A DNA stretch of 64,000 nucleotides from Pseudopedobacter alpinus (GTDB taxonomy: Bacteria > Bacteroidota > Bacteroidia > Sphingobacteriales > Sphingobacteriaceae), in NCBI RefSeq assembly GCF_042684645.1, contig NZ_JBHULV010000008.1:598763-662762 (forward strand), in the 5' to 3' direction. Of the stretch, positions 23,856-32,358 are shown in pieces. Under the pieces are notes generated by a model, which did no database searches, was not told where the DNA came from, and worked only from the letters and a program-made list of their open reading frames with translations. Numbering within the stretch: the first letter of the stretch is position 1; each line of letters starts with the position of its first letter. The position numbers were made by a program, and so were the translations under genes.

Positions 23856-24278
23856 ATGTTACAGCCAAAAAGAACGAAGTTCAGAAAGATGCAAAAGGGC
23901 AGAATGAAAGGTTTAGCCTCTCGTGGTGCTGAGTTATCTTTCGGTTCATTCGGAATTAAATCATTAGAAGAATGCTGGATCACCAGCCGTCAGATAGAAG
24001 CTGCTCGTATTGCCGTAACACGTTTTATGAAACGTGAGGGTCAAGTGTGGATTCGTATATTTCCTGACAAACCAGTAACCAAAAAACCTGCAGAGGTTCG
24101 TATGGGTAAGGGTAAGGGAGCTCCAGAATATTGGGTTGCCGTTGTAAGACCAGGAAGAATCCTTTTCGAAGCTGAAGGAGTACCATATGAAGTAGCTAAA
24201 GAAGCAATGCGTTTAGCAGCTCAAAAATTACCAGTTCAAACAAAATTTGTAGTACGTAGAGATTACGTAGAAGCATAA
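23856..24278 (+). CDS. rplP: 50S ribosomal protein L16
   Basis: L16 (140 residues) helps bind tRNA at the A and P sites. Signature segments are MLQPKRTKFRKMQKGRMKG at the start, RMGKGKGAPEYWVAVVRPGR (about residues 80-99) and AMRLAAQKLPVQTKFV near the end. The Arg that is hydroxylated in E. coli lies in this last-but-one region; nothing shows modification here. Confidence 0.98.
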   Translation: MLQPKRTKFRKMQKGRMKGLASRGAELSFGSFGIKSLEECWITSRQIEAARIAVTRFMKREGQVWIRIFPDKPVTKKPAEVRMGKGKGAPEYWVAVVRPGRILFEAEGVPYEVAKEAMRLAAQKLPVQTKFVVRRDYVEA

Positions 24279-24349
24279 AAATCGGTTTTTAGTTTTTTTT
24301 GTTGGCCGTTACCTAACAAAGACAACTTTAACTATTAACTAACAATAAA

Positions 24350-24562
24350 ATGAAATACTCAGAAATCAAAGACCTGTCAAACGAAGAAATCGTTACCAGG
24401 ATTCAAGAGGAGAAAGCAACTTTAACTAAATTAAAGTTTGCTCATGCAGTTTCTGCTATAGAAAATCCTACAAGAATTAATAAGGCGAGAAAAGACCTCG
24501 CTCGTTTCAATACCGAATTAACTCAGCGCAAGGCTAAGGCAGTTTCTGAAAGTAATTCATAA
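24350..24562 (+). CDS. rpmC: 50S ribosomal protein L29
   Basis: L29 (70 residues) is a two-helix protein near the tunnel exit, next to L23. The pattern EIKDLSNEEIVTRIQEEKATLTKLKFAHA (read in two parts) and a PTRINKARKDLARF second helix identify it. The 71-bp spacer before it is one of the longer ones in the cluster and is T-rich (about 24285-24301). Confidence 0.95.
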   Translation: MKYSEIKDLSNEEIVTRIQEEKATLTKLKFAHAVSAIENPTRINKARKDLARFNTELTQRKAKAVSESNS

Positions 24563-24576
24563 TTTTTAAAGTCGAA

Positions 24577-24831
24577 ATGGAAAGAAAATTAAGAAAAACA
24601 AGAACTGGGTTGGTGATGAGCAACAAAATGGACAAGTCTATTGTAGTTGCAGTTGAGCGTAAAGTGAAACACCCAATTTATGGTAAGTTCGTAAAAACGA
24701 CTACCAAATTTATGGCTCATGACGAGAAGAATGATTGCGGTATCGGTGATACCGTCCTGATCATGGAGACACGTCCGCTGAGTAAGAACAAGAACTGGAG
24801 ATTAGTTGAAATTGTAGAAAGAGCTAAATAA
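24577..24831 (+). CDS. rpsQ: 30S ribosomal protein S17
   Basis: S17 (84 residues) is an OB-fold protein binding the 5' domain of 16S rRNA. RKLRKTRTGLVMSNKMDKSI at the start, the KHPIYGKFVKTTTKFMAHDE segment (about residues 31-50), and the GDTVLIMETRPLSKNKNWRL end are diagnostic. One base separates its stop from rplN. Confidence 0.97.
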   Translation: MERKLRKTRTGLVMSNKMDKSIVVAVERKVKHPIYGKFVKTTTKFMAHDEKNDCGIGDTVLIMETRPLSKNKNWRLVEIVERAK

Positions 24832-24832
24832 G

Positions 24833-25201
24833 ATGGTACAACAGGAATCACGATTAAACGTAGCCGACAACTCAGGAGCTAAATCAGTTTTAGTTATTAG
24901 AGTATTGGGCGGTACCGGTAAAAGATATGCTTCTATAGGAGACAAAGTGGTAGTAACTGTAAAAAGTGCTATTCCATCTGGAAACATTAAAAAAGGAACA
25001 GTATCTAAAGCCGTAGTTGTAAGAACTAAAAAAGAAATTAGAAGAAAAGACGGTTCTTATATCCGTTTTGACGATAATGCAGCTGTTTTGTTAAACGCAC
25101 AAGATGAGCCAAGAGGAACCCGTATTTTCGGTCCTGTTGCAAGAGAGTTGCGTGAAAAACAATTCATGAAAATTGTATCATTAGCACCGGAGGTTTTGTA
25201 A
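24833..25201 (+). CDS. rplN: 50S ribosomal protein L14
   Basis: L14 (122 residues) sits at the subunit interface and forms bridges with 16S rRNA. Start MVQQESRLNVADNSGAK, internal RKDGSYIRFDDNAAVLL (about residues 66-82), and GTRIFGPVARELR (about residues 89-101) are typical. Confidence 0.98.
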   Translation: MVQQESRLNVADNSGAKSVLVIRVLGGTGKRYASIGDKVVVTVKSAIPSGNIKKGTVSKAVVVRTKKEIRRKDGSYIRFDDNAAVLLNAQDEPRGTRIFGPVARELREKQFMKIVSLAPEVL

Positions 25202-25202
25202 T

Positions 25203-25535
25203 ATGGAAAAGAAAAACGTAAAACTAAACATCCGTAAAGGTGATTTAGTAAAAGTGATAGCAGGCGATTCAAAAGGACAGCAAGGTAAAGTTTTAGAAGT
25301 AATTACTAAAACAAGCCGTATTTTAGTAGAAGGAGCCAATATGGTTTCTAAACATACTAAACCAAATGCTGCTAATCCTAACGGTGGTATCAACAAAATG
25401 GAAGCCCCAATTCATATTTCTAATATCATGTTAGTAGATCCTAAATCAGGAAATGCAACAAGAATTACTAGAAAGAGAAATGAAGATGGGAAAGTAATTA
25501 GAATAGCTAAAAAATCTGGGGAGGAAATTAAGTAA
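25203..25535 (+). CDS. rplX: 50S ribosomal protein L24
   Basis: L24 (110 residues) starts large-subunit assembly. It has the KOW motif KGDLVKVIAGDSKGQQGKVL (residues 13-32) and the downstream SKHTKPNAANPNGGI segment. It shares one base with the rplE start (TAATGG). Confidence 0.97.
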   Translation: MEKKNVKLNIRKGDLVKVIAGDSKGQQGKVLEVITKTSRILVEGANMVSKHTKPNAANPNGGINKMEAPIHISNIMLVDPKSGNATRITRKRNEDGKVIRIAKKSGEEIK

Positions 25536-26104
25536 TGGCTTACGCACCAAGATTAAAAAATAAATACAAAGAGGAAATTGTTAGCGCTTTAAAGGATAAA
25601 TTCCAATACAAAAGTGTTATGCAAGTACCTAAGTTACAAAAAATTGCTATCAACCAAGGTGTTGGAGCAGGTGTAACTGATAAGAAAGTTGTAGAATCTG
25701 CAATTTTAGAATTAACTACAATTACTGGTCAACAAGCAGTTTCAGCTAAATCTAAAAAAGATATTTCAAACTTTAAATTACGTAAAGGTATGCCAGTTGG
25801 TGTACGTGTTACTTTACGCGATAATCAAATGTTTGAATTTTTAGATCGTTTAATTTCTGTAGCTTTACCACGTATCCGTGATTTCAAAGGAATTAATGAT
25901 AAAGGTTTTGACGGAAACGGTAACTACACATTAGGAGTATCAGAACAAATTATCTTCCCTGAGATCAACATTGATAAAATCAATAAGATACAAGGTATGG
26001 ATATTACTTTTGTAACTAGTGCAAGTACAGATTTAGAAGCATTAGAATTGTTGAAACAATTCGGATTACCATTTAAAAATCATAATATAGTTAACAATGG
26101 CTAA
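25535..26104 (+). CDS. rplE: 50S ribosomal protein L5
   Basis: L5 (189 residues) binds 5S rRNA and contacts P-site tRNA. QVPKLQKIAINQGVGAGVTD (about residues 30-49), KLRKGMPVGVRVTLRDNQMF (about residues 85-104), and RIRDFKGINDKGFDGNGNY are family landmarks. Its 3' end overlaps rpsN by eight bases. Confidence 0.98.
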   Translation: MAYAPRLKNKYKEEIVSALKDKFQYKSVMQVPKLQKIAINQGVGAGVTDKKVVESAILELTTITGQQAVSAKSKKDISNFKLRKGMPVGVRVTLRDNQMFEFLDRLISVALPRIRDFKGINDKGFDGNGNYTLGVSEQIIFPEINIDKINKIQGMDITFVTSASTDLEALELLKQFGLPFKNHNIVNNG

Positions 26105-26366
26105 AGAAGGAATAAAAGCTCGCGAACTAAAGCGTCAAAAAATGGTAGAGAAATACGCTGAGAAAAGAGAAGCATTAAAAGCTGCTGGCGATTTCGAAGG
26201 TTTAGATAAACTACCAAAAAACTCTTCTCCAGTACGTTTACACAACAGATGTAAATTAACTGGTCGTCCAAGAGGTTATATGCGTCAGTTTGGTATTTCA
26301 CGTGTTACTTTCCGTGAAATGGCTCTAGCAGGAAAAATTCCAGGCATCAGAAAAGCCAGCTGGTAA
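26097..26366 (+). CDS. rpsN: 30S ribosomal protein S14 (zinc-free form)
   Basis: S14 (89 residues) in the head of the 30S subunit. It is the longer, zinc-independent form: the paired CxxC motifs are missing and only a single Cys (RLHNRCKLTGRPRGYMRQFG, about residues 52-67) remains. The end is GKIPGIRKASW. It overlaps rplE by eight bases. The replaceable zinc-free form removes one zinc demand from the ribosome. Confidence 0.97.
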   Translation: MAKEGIKARELKRQKMVEKYAEKREALKAAGDFEGLDKLPKNSSPVRLHNRCKLTGRPRGYMRQFGISRVTFREMALAGKIPGIRKASW

Positions 26367-26397
26367 TTATCAATAGTGAATTAATAAGAATTTTTTG

Positions 26398-26405
26398 TAC
26401 CTTTG
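26398..26405 (+). promoter_or_regulatory. Internal promoter element before rpsH
   Basis: TACCTTTG matches the -7 consensus TAnnTTTG, 38 bases before the rpsH ATG and inside the r-protein cluster, in the 76-bp spacer after rpsN. A TTTG at -33 is not evident. It suggests that the spc-like half can be transcribed separately. Confidence 0.5.
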
Positions 26406-26442
26406 CGGTCCGAAAAATTCTTTTTATTTATATAACAATAAA

Positions 26443-26841
26443 ATGTATACAGATCCAATAGCAGATTATCTTACAAGAGTAAGGAATGCCATCAAGGCCA
26501 ACCACAGGGTTGTTGAAATTCCTGCATCAAACCTCAAAAAGGAAATTACAAAAGTACTTTTTGACAAAGGTTTCATTACGAATTACAAGTTTGAAGACAA
26601 TGATGTTCAAGGTACTATTAAAGTAGCTTTAAAATATCATCCAATCACTAAAATTCCAGCTATCCGCAGTATTGCGAGAGCGAGTAAACCAGGTTTGAGG
26701 AAATATGCAGGTATGGGCAATATGCCCAGAGTATTAAATGGTTTAGGAATCGCCATCATGTCAACTTCTAAAGGTGTAATGACCGATAAAGAAGCTAAAC
26801 AGCTGAATGTAGGTGGTGAGGTTTTATGTTACGTTTACTAA
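26443..26841 (+). CDS. rpsH: 30S ribosomal protein S8
   Basis: S8 (132 residues) binds the central domain of 16S rRNA; in E. coli it is the regulator of the spc operon. The ATG at 26443 is chosen because it gives MYTDPIADYLTRVRNA, the conserved N-terminus; the frame stays open to a TTG at 26395, but that lies in the promoter element. The C-terminus NMPRVLNGLGIAIMSTSKGV and GGEVLCYVY is standard. Confidence 0.97.
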   Translation: MYTDPIADYLTRVRNAIKANHRVVEIPASNLKKEITKVLFDKGFITNYKFEDNDVQGTIKVALKYHPITKIPAIRSIARASKPGLRKYAGMGNMPRVLNGLGIAIMSTSKGVMTDKEAKQLNVGGEVLCYVY

Positions 26842-26857
26842 TTAGGAGGAGAGAGAT

Positions 26858-27415
26858 ATGTCAAGAGTAGGTAAAGCCCCAATTACAATCCCAAGTGGAG
26901 TAACATTAAACGTTTCTAAAGATAATTTAGTAACAGTTAAAGGACCAAAAGGAGAATTAAGTCAACAAGTAGATGCAGATATTACTGTATCTCAAGAAGA
27001 CGGAAATATTTTGGTTACACGTCCATCTGAGCAAAAGCGTCACAAAGCATTACATGGTTTGTACAGAGCTTTAATTAACAACATGGTTGTTGGTGTAACA
27101 GAAGGATATAAATTACAGCAAGAATTAGTAGGTGTAGGTTACAGAGCAACAAATCAAGGTAATACCTTAGATTTAGTGTTAGGTTATTCTCACCATATTG
27201 TTTTTGCTCTTCCTCCAGAAATTACAGTTGCTACAACAGCAGAAAAGGGAAAAAATCCAACAATTATTTTAGAATCTATTGATAAGCAGTTGTTAGGTCA
27301 AGTTGCTGCAAAGATTCGTTCATTAAGAGCCCCAGAGCCATACAAAGGTAAAGGTATTAAGTTTGTTGGAGAGCAATTGAGAAGAAAAGCAGGTAAGTCA
27401 GCATCTAAAAAATAA
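26858..27415 (+). CDS. rplF: 50S ribosomal protein L6
   Basis: L6 (185 residues), a two-domain protein near the factor-binding site. SRVGKAPITIPSGVTL begins the protein, and PEPYKGKGIKFVGEQLRRKAGK (in two parts, about residues 157-178) is the family signature. A strong Shine-Dalgarno AGGAGGA (26844-26850) is 7 bases before the ATG. Confidence 0.98.
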   Translation: MSRVGKAPITIPSGVTLNVSKDNLVTVKGPKGELSQQVDADITVSQEDGNILVTRPSEQKRHKALHGLYRALINNMVVGVTEGYKLQQELVGVGYRATNQGNTLDLVLGYSHHIVFALPPEITVATTAEKGKNPTIILESIDKQLLGQVAAKIRSLRAPEPYKGKGIKFVGEQLRRKAGKSASKK

Positions 27416-27420
27416 TTGTC

Positions 27421-27777
27421 ATGGCAGGAAGAATTAAATTGTCCCGCAGGGATAGAATAAAAAAAGGTATCAGAAAAAGAATTTCTGGTTCTACAGAGCG
27501 TCCACGTTTATCTGTTTTCAGAAGTAACAAAGGAATATATGCTCAAATCATTGATGATATTGCTGGCAAAACATTAGTTGCTGCTTCATCTTCAGAGAAA
27601 GATTTCAGTTCAAAAGGTCCAAAAATAGACCAGTCTAAGGAAGTAGGAAAAAAAGTTGCTGAGAAAGCAATTGCAGCTGGGATAACAGAAGTAGTTTTTG
27701 ATAGAAATGGTTACTTGTACCATGGCCGAATTAAGTCTTTGGCTGAAGGTGCTCGTGAGGGTGGTTTAATCTTTTAA
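27421..27777 (+). CDS. rplR: 50S ribosomal protein L18
   Basis: L18 (118 residues) binds 5S rRNA with L5. RPRLSVFRSNKGIYAQIIDD (about residues 27-46) and the ending FDRNGYLYHGRIKSLAEGAR then EGGLIF are typical. The basic N-terminus is the RNA-binding tail. Confidence 0.98.
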   Translation: MAGRIKLSRRDRIKKGIRKRISGSTERPRLSVFRSNKGIYAQIIDDIAGKTLVAASSSEKDFSSKGPKIDQSKEVGKKVAEKAIAAGITEVVFDRNGYLYHGRIKSLAEGAREGGLIF

Positions 27778-27791
27778 TTTTAGAAGTACAG

Positions 27792-28310
27792 ATGTCAACT
27801 ATAAATATAAAAAGAGTAAAAGCAAACGAGATTGAATTAAAAGATCGTTTGGTTAGCATCCAACGTGTTGCTAAGGTTACTAAAGGTGGTCGTACTTTCA
27901 GTTTTTCAGCTATCGTAGTGGTGGGTGATGAGAATGGAGTAGTAGGTTACGGTTTAGGTAAAGCAAAAGAGGTTACCGAAGCAATTGCTAAGGGAATTGA
28001 TGATGCGAAAAAGAATTTGGTGAAAGTGCCAATTATTAATAACACTATACCACATGAGCAAATTGGTAAATTTTCTGGAGGTTTTGTTTTCTTAAAACCT
28101 GCTGCAAATGGTACTGGTGTAATTGCTGGTGGTGCGATGAGAGCTGTGTTAGAATCTGCTGGTGTACATAACGTATTAGCAAAGTCTAAAGGTTCTTCTA
28201 ACCCACACAACGTGGTTAAAGCTACTATCTCTGCATTATCTCAATTAAGAGATGCGCATACAGTAGCTCATCAAAGAGGTGTTTCATTAAATAAAGTTTT
28301 TAACGGTTAA
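27792..28310 (+). CDS. rpsE: 30S ribosomal protein S5
   Basis: S5 (172 residues) shapes the mRNA entry tunnel and affects decoding accuracy. RVAKVTKGGRTFSFSAIVVV (about residues 25-44), GYGLGKAKEVTEAIAKG, and GGAMRAVLESAGVHNVLAKS (about residues 115-134) identify it. Confidence 0.98.
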   Translation: MSTINIKRVKANEIELKDRLVSIQRVAKVTKGGRTFSFSAIVVVGDENGVVGYGLGKAKEVTEAIAKGIDDAKKNLVKVPIINNTIPHEQIGKFSGGFVFLKPAANGTGVIAGGAMRAVLESAGVHNVLAKSKGSSNPHNVVKATISALSQLRDAHTVAHQRGVSLNKVFNG

Positions 28311-28314
28311 GAAG

Positions 28315-28494
28315 ATGGCTAAGATAAAAATCACCCAGATTAAGAGCGTTATTGATAGAAGTGAACGCCAAAAAAGAACGATGCAGGCTTTAGGTTTAAC
28401 TAAAATCAGCAGCAGCGTAGAAGTAGAAGCTAATCCGGCAATTATTGGAATGGTGAAGAAAGTAAATCATTTGGTAGCCATAGAAAAAGTATAA
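28315..28494 (+). CDS. rpmD: 50S ribosomal protein L30
   Basis: A 59-residue L30 found by reading the spacer between rpsE and rplO. It begins MAKIKITQIKSVIDRSERQK, followed by RTMQALGLTKI, the family core, and ends at a TAA at 28492. It begins four bases after the rpsE stop and lies at its usual place in the cluster. Confidence 0.95.
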   Translation: MAKIKITQIKSVIDRSERQKRTMQALGLTKISSSVEVEANPAIIGMVKKVNHLVAIEKV

Positions 28495-28499
28495 TTACC

Positions 28500-28946
28500 A
28501 TGAATTTAAGTAATTTAAAACCTGCAGAAGGTTCAACAAAAAACAGAAAAAGAATTGGTAGAGGTACCGGTTCTGGACGTGGAGGAACATCAACACGTGG
28601 ACATAAAGGTGCTGGATCTCGTTCTGGTTACAAGTCAAAAGTAGGTTTCGAAGGTGGTCAAATGCCTTTGCAACGTCGTGTGCCTAAAGTTGGATTTAAA
28701 AATCCAAACAGAGTAGAATATGTAGGTATCAATCTTGATATTTTACAAAAAATAGCTGAAAAATTTGATTTAAAAGTTGTTACTTTCGATATTATGAAAG
28801 AACATGGTTTAATCTCTAAAAATGATTTAGTAAAAATCATGGGAAGAGGCGAAATCAAAGTTAAATTAGAAGTTAAAGCACATGCATTTACAGCTGCAGC
28901 TCAAAAAGCTATTGAAGCTTTAGGTGGTACTGTAGAAAAAATATAA
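28500..28946 (+). CDS. rplO: 50S ribosomal protein L15
   Basis: L15 (148 residues) with its Gly/Arg-rich N-terminal extension that threads through 23S rRNA (KNRKRIGRGTGSGRGGTSTR, about residues 16-35) and the compact C-terminal domain from about residue 65. FEGGQMPLQRRVPKVGFKN is the central family motif. Confidence 0.97.
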   Translation: MNLSNLKPAEGSTKNRKRIGRGTGSGRGGTSTRGHKGAGSRSGYKSKVGFEGGQMPLQRRVPKVGFKNPNRVEYVGINLDILQKIAEKFDLKVVTFDIMKEHGLISKNDLVKIMGRGEIKVKLEVKAHAFTAAAQKAIEALGGTVEKI

Positions 28947-28955
28947 TTTTAGTTA

Positions 28956-30290
28956 ATGAAGAAGCTGTTCACAACATTATCCAATATTTGGAAAATTGAG
29001 GAATTAAGAGTGCGTATTTTATACACGCTCTTAATTCTTTTAGTATATAGAATTGGTTCATTTATCGTATTACCTGGTGTAGATCCAAGTTCTTTAGATA
29101 ACCAAGACGCCAAAGAAGGCTTGTTAGGGTTATTAAATATGTTTGCAGGAGGTTCATTCTCTAGAGCATCAATTTTTGCCTTAGGAGTAATGCCATATAT
29201 CTCTGCGTCTATTGTTGTTCAGCTTTTAGGTATTGCAGTTCCTTACTTTCAAAAGATGCAGAAGGAAGGAGAGAGTGGAAGGAAGAAAATCACCCAAATT
29301 ACTCGTTACCTAACTATTGGTATTACAGCTTTACAAGCAATTGGATATGTTAAATCACAAATTGCTCCAGATGCTAGATTAATATCAGAGCCTTTATTTA
29401 CAATATCTTCAATGATAATTTTAACTGCCGGAACCATGTTTGTAATGTGGATGGGAGAAAAAATCACCGACAAAGGTATTGGAAATGGTATATCTATATT
29501 AATAATGGTTGGTATTATTGCTCAATTGCCTTACGGTATTGGTGCAGAGTTTATCAGTCGTCAGAACGGACAAGGTGGTTTAATTGCTTTCTTTATTGAG
29601 TTTGTAGCATTATTTGCTGTAGTTGTATTTACCGTTTTAGTAATACAAGGAACACGTAAAGTGCCAGTGCAGTATGCTAAGAAAATAGTTGGTAACAAAC
29701 AGTACGGCGGAGTTAGACAGTATATTCCTTTAAAGCTTAATGCTGCAGGGGTTATGCCTATTATTTTTGCGCAAGCAATTATGTTTATACCTTCAACAAT
29801 TGGTCAGTTTTTCCCAAATGCACAATCAGCAACTCTAGCTTCTTTTAGCGATTACACTTCATGGCAGTATAATTTAACGTTTGCTATTTTAATTATTCTG
29901 TTTACTTTTTTCTATACAGCTATAACGATTAATCCTAATCAAATGGCTGATGATATGAAAAAGAATGGTGGTTTTGTTCCCGGTATAAAACCAGGTAAAA
30001 CAACAGCCGATTTTATAGACGGGATAATTTCAAAAATAACATTCCCAGGTTCTGTATTTTTAGCAATAATAGCAATCTTACCTTCTTTTGCAATCATTGC
30101 AGGAGTTAACTCTCAGTTTGCACACTTTTTTGGTGGCACTTCATTGTTAATTTTAGTAGCCGTTGTTTTAGATACTTTACAACAAGTAGAGAGTCATTTA
30201 TTAATGCGTCATTACGATGGATTAATGAAAACTGGTAGAATTAAAGGACGTACTCCTGTAGCGGGTGTCGGTTCCGAAGCGGTGATCTAG
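28956..30290 (+). CDS. secY: Protein translocase subunit SecY
   Basis: SecY (444 residues) is the ten-helix channel for protein export and membrane insertion. The GLLGLLNMFAGGSFSRASIFALGVMPYISASI region around TM2a (plug side) and the cytoplasmic loops RKVPVQYAKKIVGNKQYGGV (about residue 233) and KKNGGFVPGIKPGKTTADFI (about residue 335) that bind SecA and the ribosome are present. It follows rplO at the usual place and abuts map. Confidence 0.97.
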   Translation: MKKLFTTLSNIWKIEELRVRILYTLLILLVYRIGSFIVLPGVDPSSLDNQDAKEGLLGLLNMFAGGSFSRASIFALGVMPYISASIVVQLLGIAVPYFQKMQKEGESGRKKITQITRYLTIGITALQAIGYVKSQIAPDARLISEPLFTISSMIILTAGTMFVMWMGEKITDKGIGNGISILIMVGIIAQLPYGIGAEFISRQNGQGGLIAFFIEFVALFAVVVFTVLVIQGTRKVPVQYAKKIVGNKQYGGVRQYIPLKLNAAGVMPIIFAQAIMFIPSTIGQFFPNAQSATLASFSDYTSWQYNLTFAILIILFTFFYTAITINPNQMADDMKKNGGFVPGIKPGKTTADFIDGIISKITFPGSVFLAIIAILPSFAIIAGVNSQFAHFFGGTSLLILVAVVLDTLQQVESHLLMRHYDGLMKTGRIKGRTPVAGVGSEAVI

Positions 30291-31079
30291 TTGAAAATGT
30301 CTAAAATAATTTTTAAATCTGACGAGGAAATTGAACTGATAAGAATAAGTTCATTATTAGTTTCTAAAACTCATGCAGAAATAGCTAAAGTTATTGGAGA
30401 AGGAGTTGCAACCAAGCACATAAATAAGATTGCTGAAGAATTTATTAGAGATAATAATGCAACACCAGCTTTTTTAAATTATAACGGGTTTCCCTATACT
30501 TTGTGCATTTCTTTAAATGACCAAGTAGTACATGGCTTTCCTGGTAATTATGAATTAAGAAGTGGAGATATTGTTTCTGTAGATTGTGGTGTAATTAAAG
30601 ATAAATATTTTGGTGATTCTGCTTATACATTTACCATTGGTGAGGTAGCAGAGGAAAGCAAGAGATTATTAGAAGTTACTAAAGAATGCTTAACATTAGC
30701 AATAGAAAAAGCAGTAGTAGGTAATAGAATTGGCGACATAGGTTTTGCGTGTCAACAACATGCAGAAAAGCATGGTTACGGTGTTGTTAAAGAATTGGTT
30801 GGACATGGTGTTGGTAAAAGATTACATGAGAAACCAGAAGTTCCAAATTACGGTAAAAGAGGATCAGGTATTAAGTTAGAGGAAGGAATGGTGATTGCCA
30901 TTGAGCCTATGATTAATGCTGGAAAAGCTGGAGTAAAGTTTTGGGAAGATGGTTGGACGGTATCTACAATTGACAAAAAGCCATCAGCACATTTTGAACA
31001 CACAGTGGCAATTAAGAAGGGTAAAGCCGATATTTTGTCAACTTTTGAATACATTGAAGAAGTTTTAAATAAAAAATAG
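30291..31079 (+). CDS. map: Methionine aminopeptidase, type I
   Basis: Removes the N-terminal Met from nascent proteins. The five metal ligands are visible: two Asp in GDIVSVDCGVIKDKYFGDSA, His in GHGVGKRLHEKPEVPNYG (about residue 170), Glu in VIAIEPM (about residue 205), and Glu in FEHTVAI (about residue 236). Length 262 is normal and there is no zinc-finger extension. The reading frame opens at a TTG adjoining the secY stop; the ATG at 30297, two codons on, is an equally good start. Confidence 0.96.
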   Translation: MKMSKIIFKSDEEIELIRISSLLVSKTHAEIAKVIGEGVATKHINKIAEEFIRDNNATPAFLNYNGFPYTLCISLNDQVVHGFPGNYELRSGDIVSVDCGVIKDKYFGDSAYTFTIGEVAEESKRLLEVTKECLTLAIEKAVVGNRIGDIGFACQQHAEKHGYGVVKELVGHGVGKRLHEKPEVPNYGKRGSGIKLEEGMVIAIEPMINAGKAGVKFWEDGWTVSTIDKKPSAHFEHTVAIKKGKADILSTFEYIEEVLNKK

Positions 31080-31098
31080 GAATTTAAATTTTTTTACT

Positions 31099-31121
31099 TA
31101 ATTTTGCGTCCCGCTTTGGGC
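31099..31121 (+). promoter_or_regulatory. Candidate promoter and hairpin before infA
   Basis: TAATTTTG (31099-31106) fits the -7 consensus, and directly after it is a short CCGC-tttg-GGCGG-like stem (about 31111-31122). The arrangement (promoter, then a small G/C hairpin, then an AT-rich leader) repeats that at rplC. No -33 TTTG is seen. Confidence 0.4.
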
Positions 31122-31150
31122 GGTGCTAATTAAGTAAAAATCAAAGAAAT

Positions 31151-31369
31151 ATGGCTAAACAATCCTCTATAGAGCAAGACGGAATAATAAAAGAAGCGTT
31201 GTCTAATGCAATGTTTCGTGTTGAACTGGAGAATGGTCATGAGATTATCGCACACATTTCGGGTAAAATGAGAATGCATTACATTAAAATTTTACCTGGA
31301 GACCGTGTTAAATTGGAGATGTCTCCTTATGATCTTACAAAAGGTAGAATAACTTATAGGTATAAATAA
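31151..31369 (+). CDS. infA: Translation initiation factor IF-1
   Basis: IF-1 (72 residues), a single OB-fold protein that blocks the A site during initiation. The sequence is typical throughout: GIIKEALSNAMFRVELENGH, then AHISGKMRMHYIKILPGDRV and LTKGRITYRYK at the end. It lies one base before rpmJ, as in most bacteria. Confidence 0.98.
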   Translation: MAKQSSIEQDGIIKEALSNAMFRVELENGHEIIAHISGKMRMHYIKILPGDRVKLEMSPYDLTKGRITYRYK

Positions 31370-31370
31370 A

Positions 31371-31487
31371 ATGAAAGTTAGAGCATCCATTAAAAAACGC
31401 AGCGCTGATTGCAAAATTATTCGCAGAAAAGGTAAACTTTATGTTATCAACAAAAAGAACCCTAAGTACAAACAGCGTCAAGGTTAA
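31371..31487 (+). CDS. rpmJ: 50S ribosomal protein L36
   Basis: A 38-residue L36 (MKVRASIKKRSADCKIIRRK...NPKYKQRQG), found in the spacer between infA and rpsM. The usual zinc ligands C-x2-C...C...H are mostly gone: one Cys (C14) remains, the position of the first is Ala12 or nearby, the third is Asn or Lys, and the His is Tyr. This is therefore a zinc-free type of L36. Confidence 0.95.
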   Translation: MKVRASIKKRSADCKIIRRKGKLYVINKKNPKYKQRQG

Positions 31488-31511
31488 TTATTAAACTATC
31501 AACAGAAAAAA

Positions 31512-31889
31512 ATGGCAAGGATAGCAGGTATTGATTTACCAAAAAACAAAAGAGGAGAGATCGGCCTTACTTATATCTTCGGAATTGGAAGAAGCACTGC
31601 ACAATCTATATTGGAGCAAGCTAACATCAGCGTAGATAAAAAAGTTCAAGAATGGACCGATGAAGAATTAACAGCGATCCGTAACATTATCAATGAATCT
31701 ATCAAAGTAGAAGGACAACTTCGCTCTGAGGTTCAGTTAAACATTAAACGTTTAATGGATATTGGATGTTACAGAGGACTACGTCACAGGAAGGGTTTAC
31801 CACTACGTGGACAGAGAACCAAAAACAATTCTCGTACCCGTAAAGGAAAGAGAAAAACTGTTGCGAACAAGAAAAAGGCTACTAAATAA
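31512..31889 (+). CDS. rpsM: 30S ribosomal protein S13
   Basis: S13 (125 residues) in the 30S head, contacting tRNA and the 50S subunit. ARIAGIDLPKNKRGEIGLTY with the GIGRSTAQSIL helix-hairpin-helix-like segment (about residues 24-34), and GCYRGLRHRKGLPLRGQRTK (about residues 86-105), are complete. A Lys-rich tail follows. Confidence 0.98.
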   Translation: MARIAGIDLPKNKRGEIGLTYIFGIGRSTAQSILEQANISVDKKVQEWTDEELTAIRNIINESIKVEGQLRSEVQLNIKRLMDIGCYRGLRHRKGLPLRGQRTKNNSRTRKGKRKTVANKKKATK

Positions 31890-31905
31890 TAATTGATAGT
31901 AAAAA

Positions 31906-32295
31906 ATGGCTAAGTCAAAAAAAGTTACTAAAAAGCGTATTGTTGTAGTGGAGGCCGTAGGTCAAGCACACATCAACGCTACATTTAATAACATCATTAT
32001 CACTCTTACCAACAACCAAGGTCAAACAATCTCTTGGTCTTCAGCTGGTAAGCAAGGATTTAAAGGTTCTAAAAAGAACACACCGTATGCTGCTTCACAG
32101 GCTGCAATAGATTGCGGTAAAGTTGCTCATGATTTGGGTTTACGTAAAGTTGAGGTTTTTGTTAAAGGTCCAGGTTCTGGTCGTGAATCAGCAATCCGTA
32201 CTTTACAAAATTCAGGATTGGAAGTAACAACTATTAAGGATATTACTCCACTTCCGCACAACGGATGTCGTCCACCAAAAAGAAGAAGAGTTTAA
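31906..32295 (+). CDS. rpsK: 30S ribosomal protein S11
   Basis: S11 (129 residues) of the platform, near the E site and the mRNA exit. HINATFNNIIITLTNNQGQT (about residues 22-41), GPGSGRESAIRTLQNSGLEV (about residues 88-107), and DITPLPHNGCRPPKRRRV at the C-terminus are the family motifs. Confidence 0.98.
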   Translation: MAKSKKVTKKRIVVVEAVGQAHINATFNNIIITLTNNQGQTISWSSAGKQGFKGSKKNTPYAASQAAIDCGKVAHDLGLRKVEVFVKGPGSGRESAIRTLQNSGLEVTTIKDITPLPHNGCRPPKRRRV

Positions 32296-32358
32296 TTAAT
32301 TATTTTTAAAGATAAGATTCTTCCAATACTGTTGGGATGATACTTTAAAACAAAAAAA

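Noticed and set aside
23627..23983. Antisense Pro/His-rich ORFs opposite rpsC
   Set aside because: They are mirror reads of the Gly-rich S3 tail codons, not independent genes.
26395..26442. Upstream TTG start for rpsH
   Set aside because: It would place coding sequence over the -7 element TACCTTTG and add 16 residues absent from S8 proteins.
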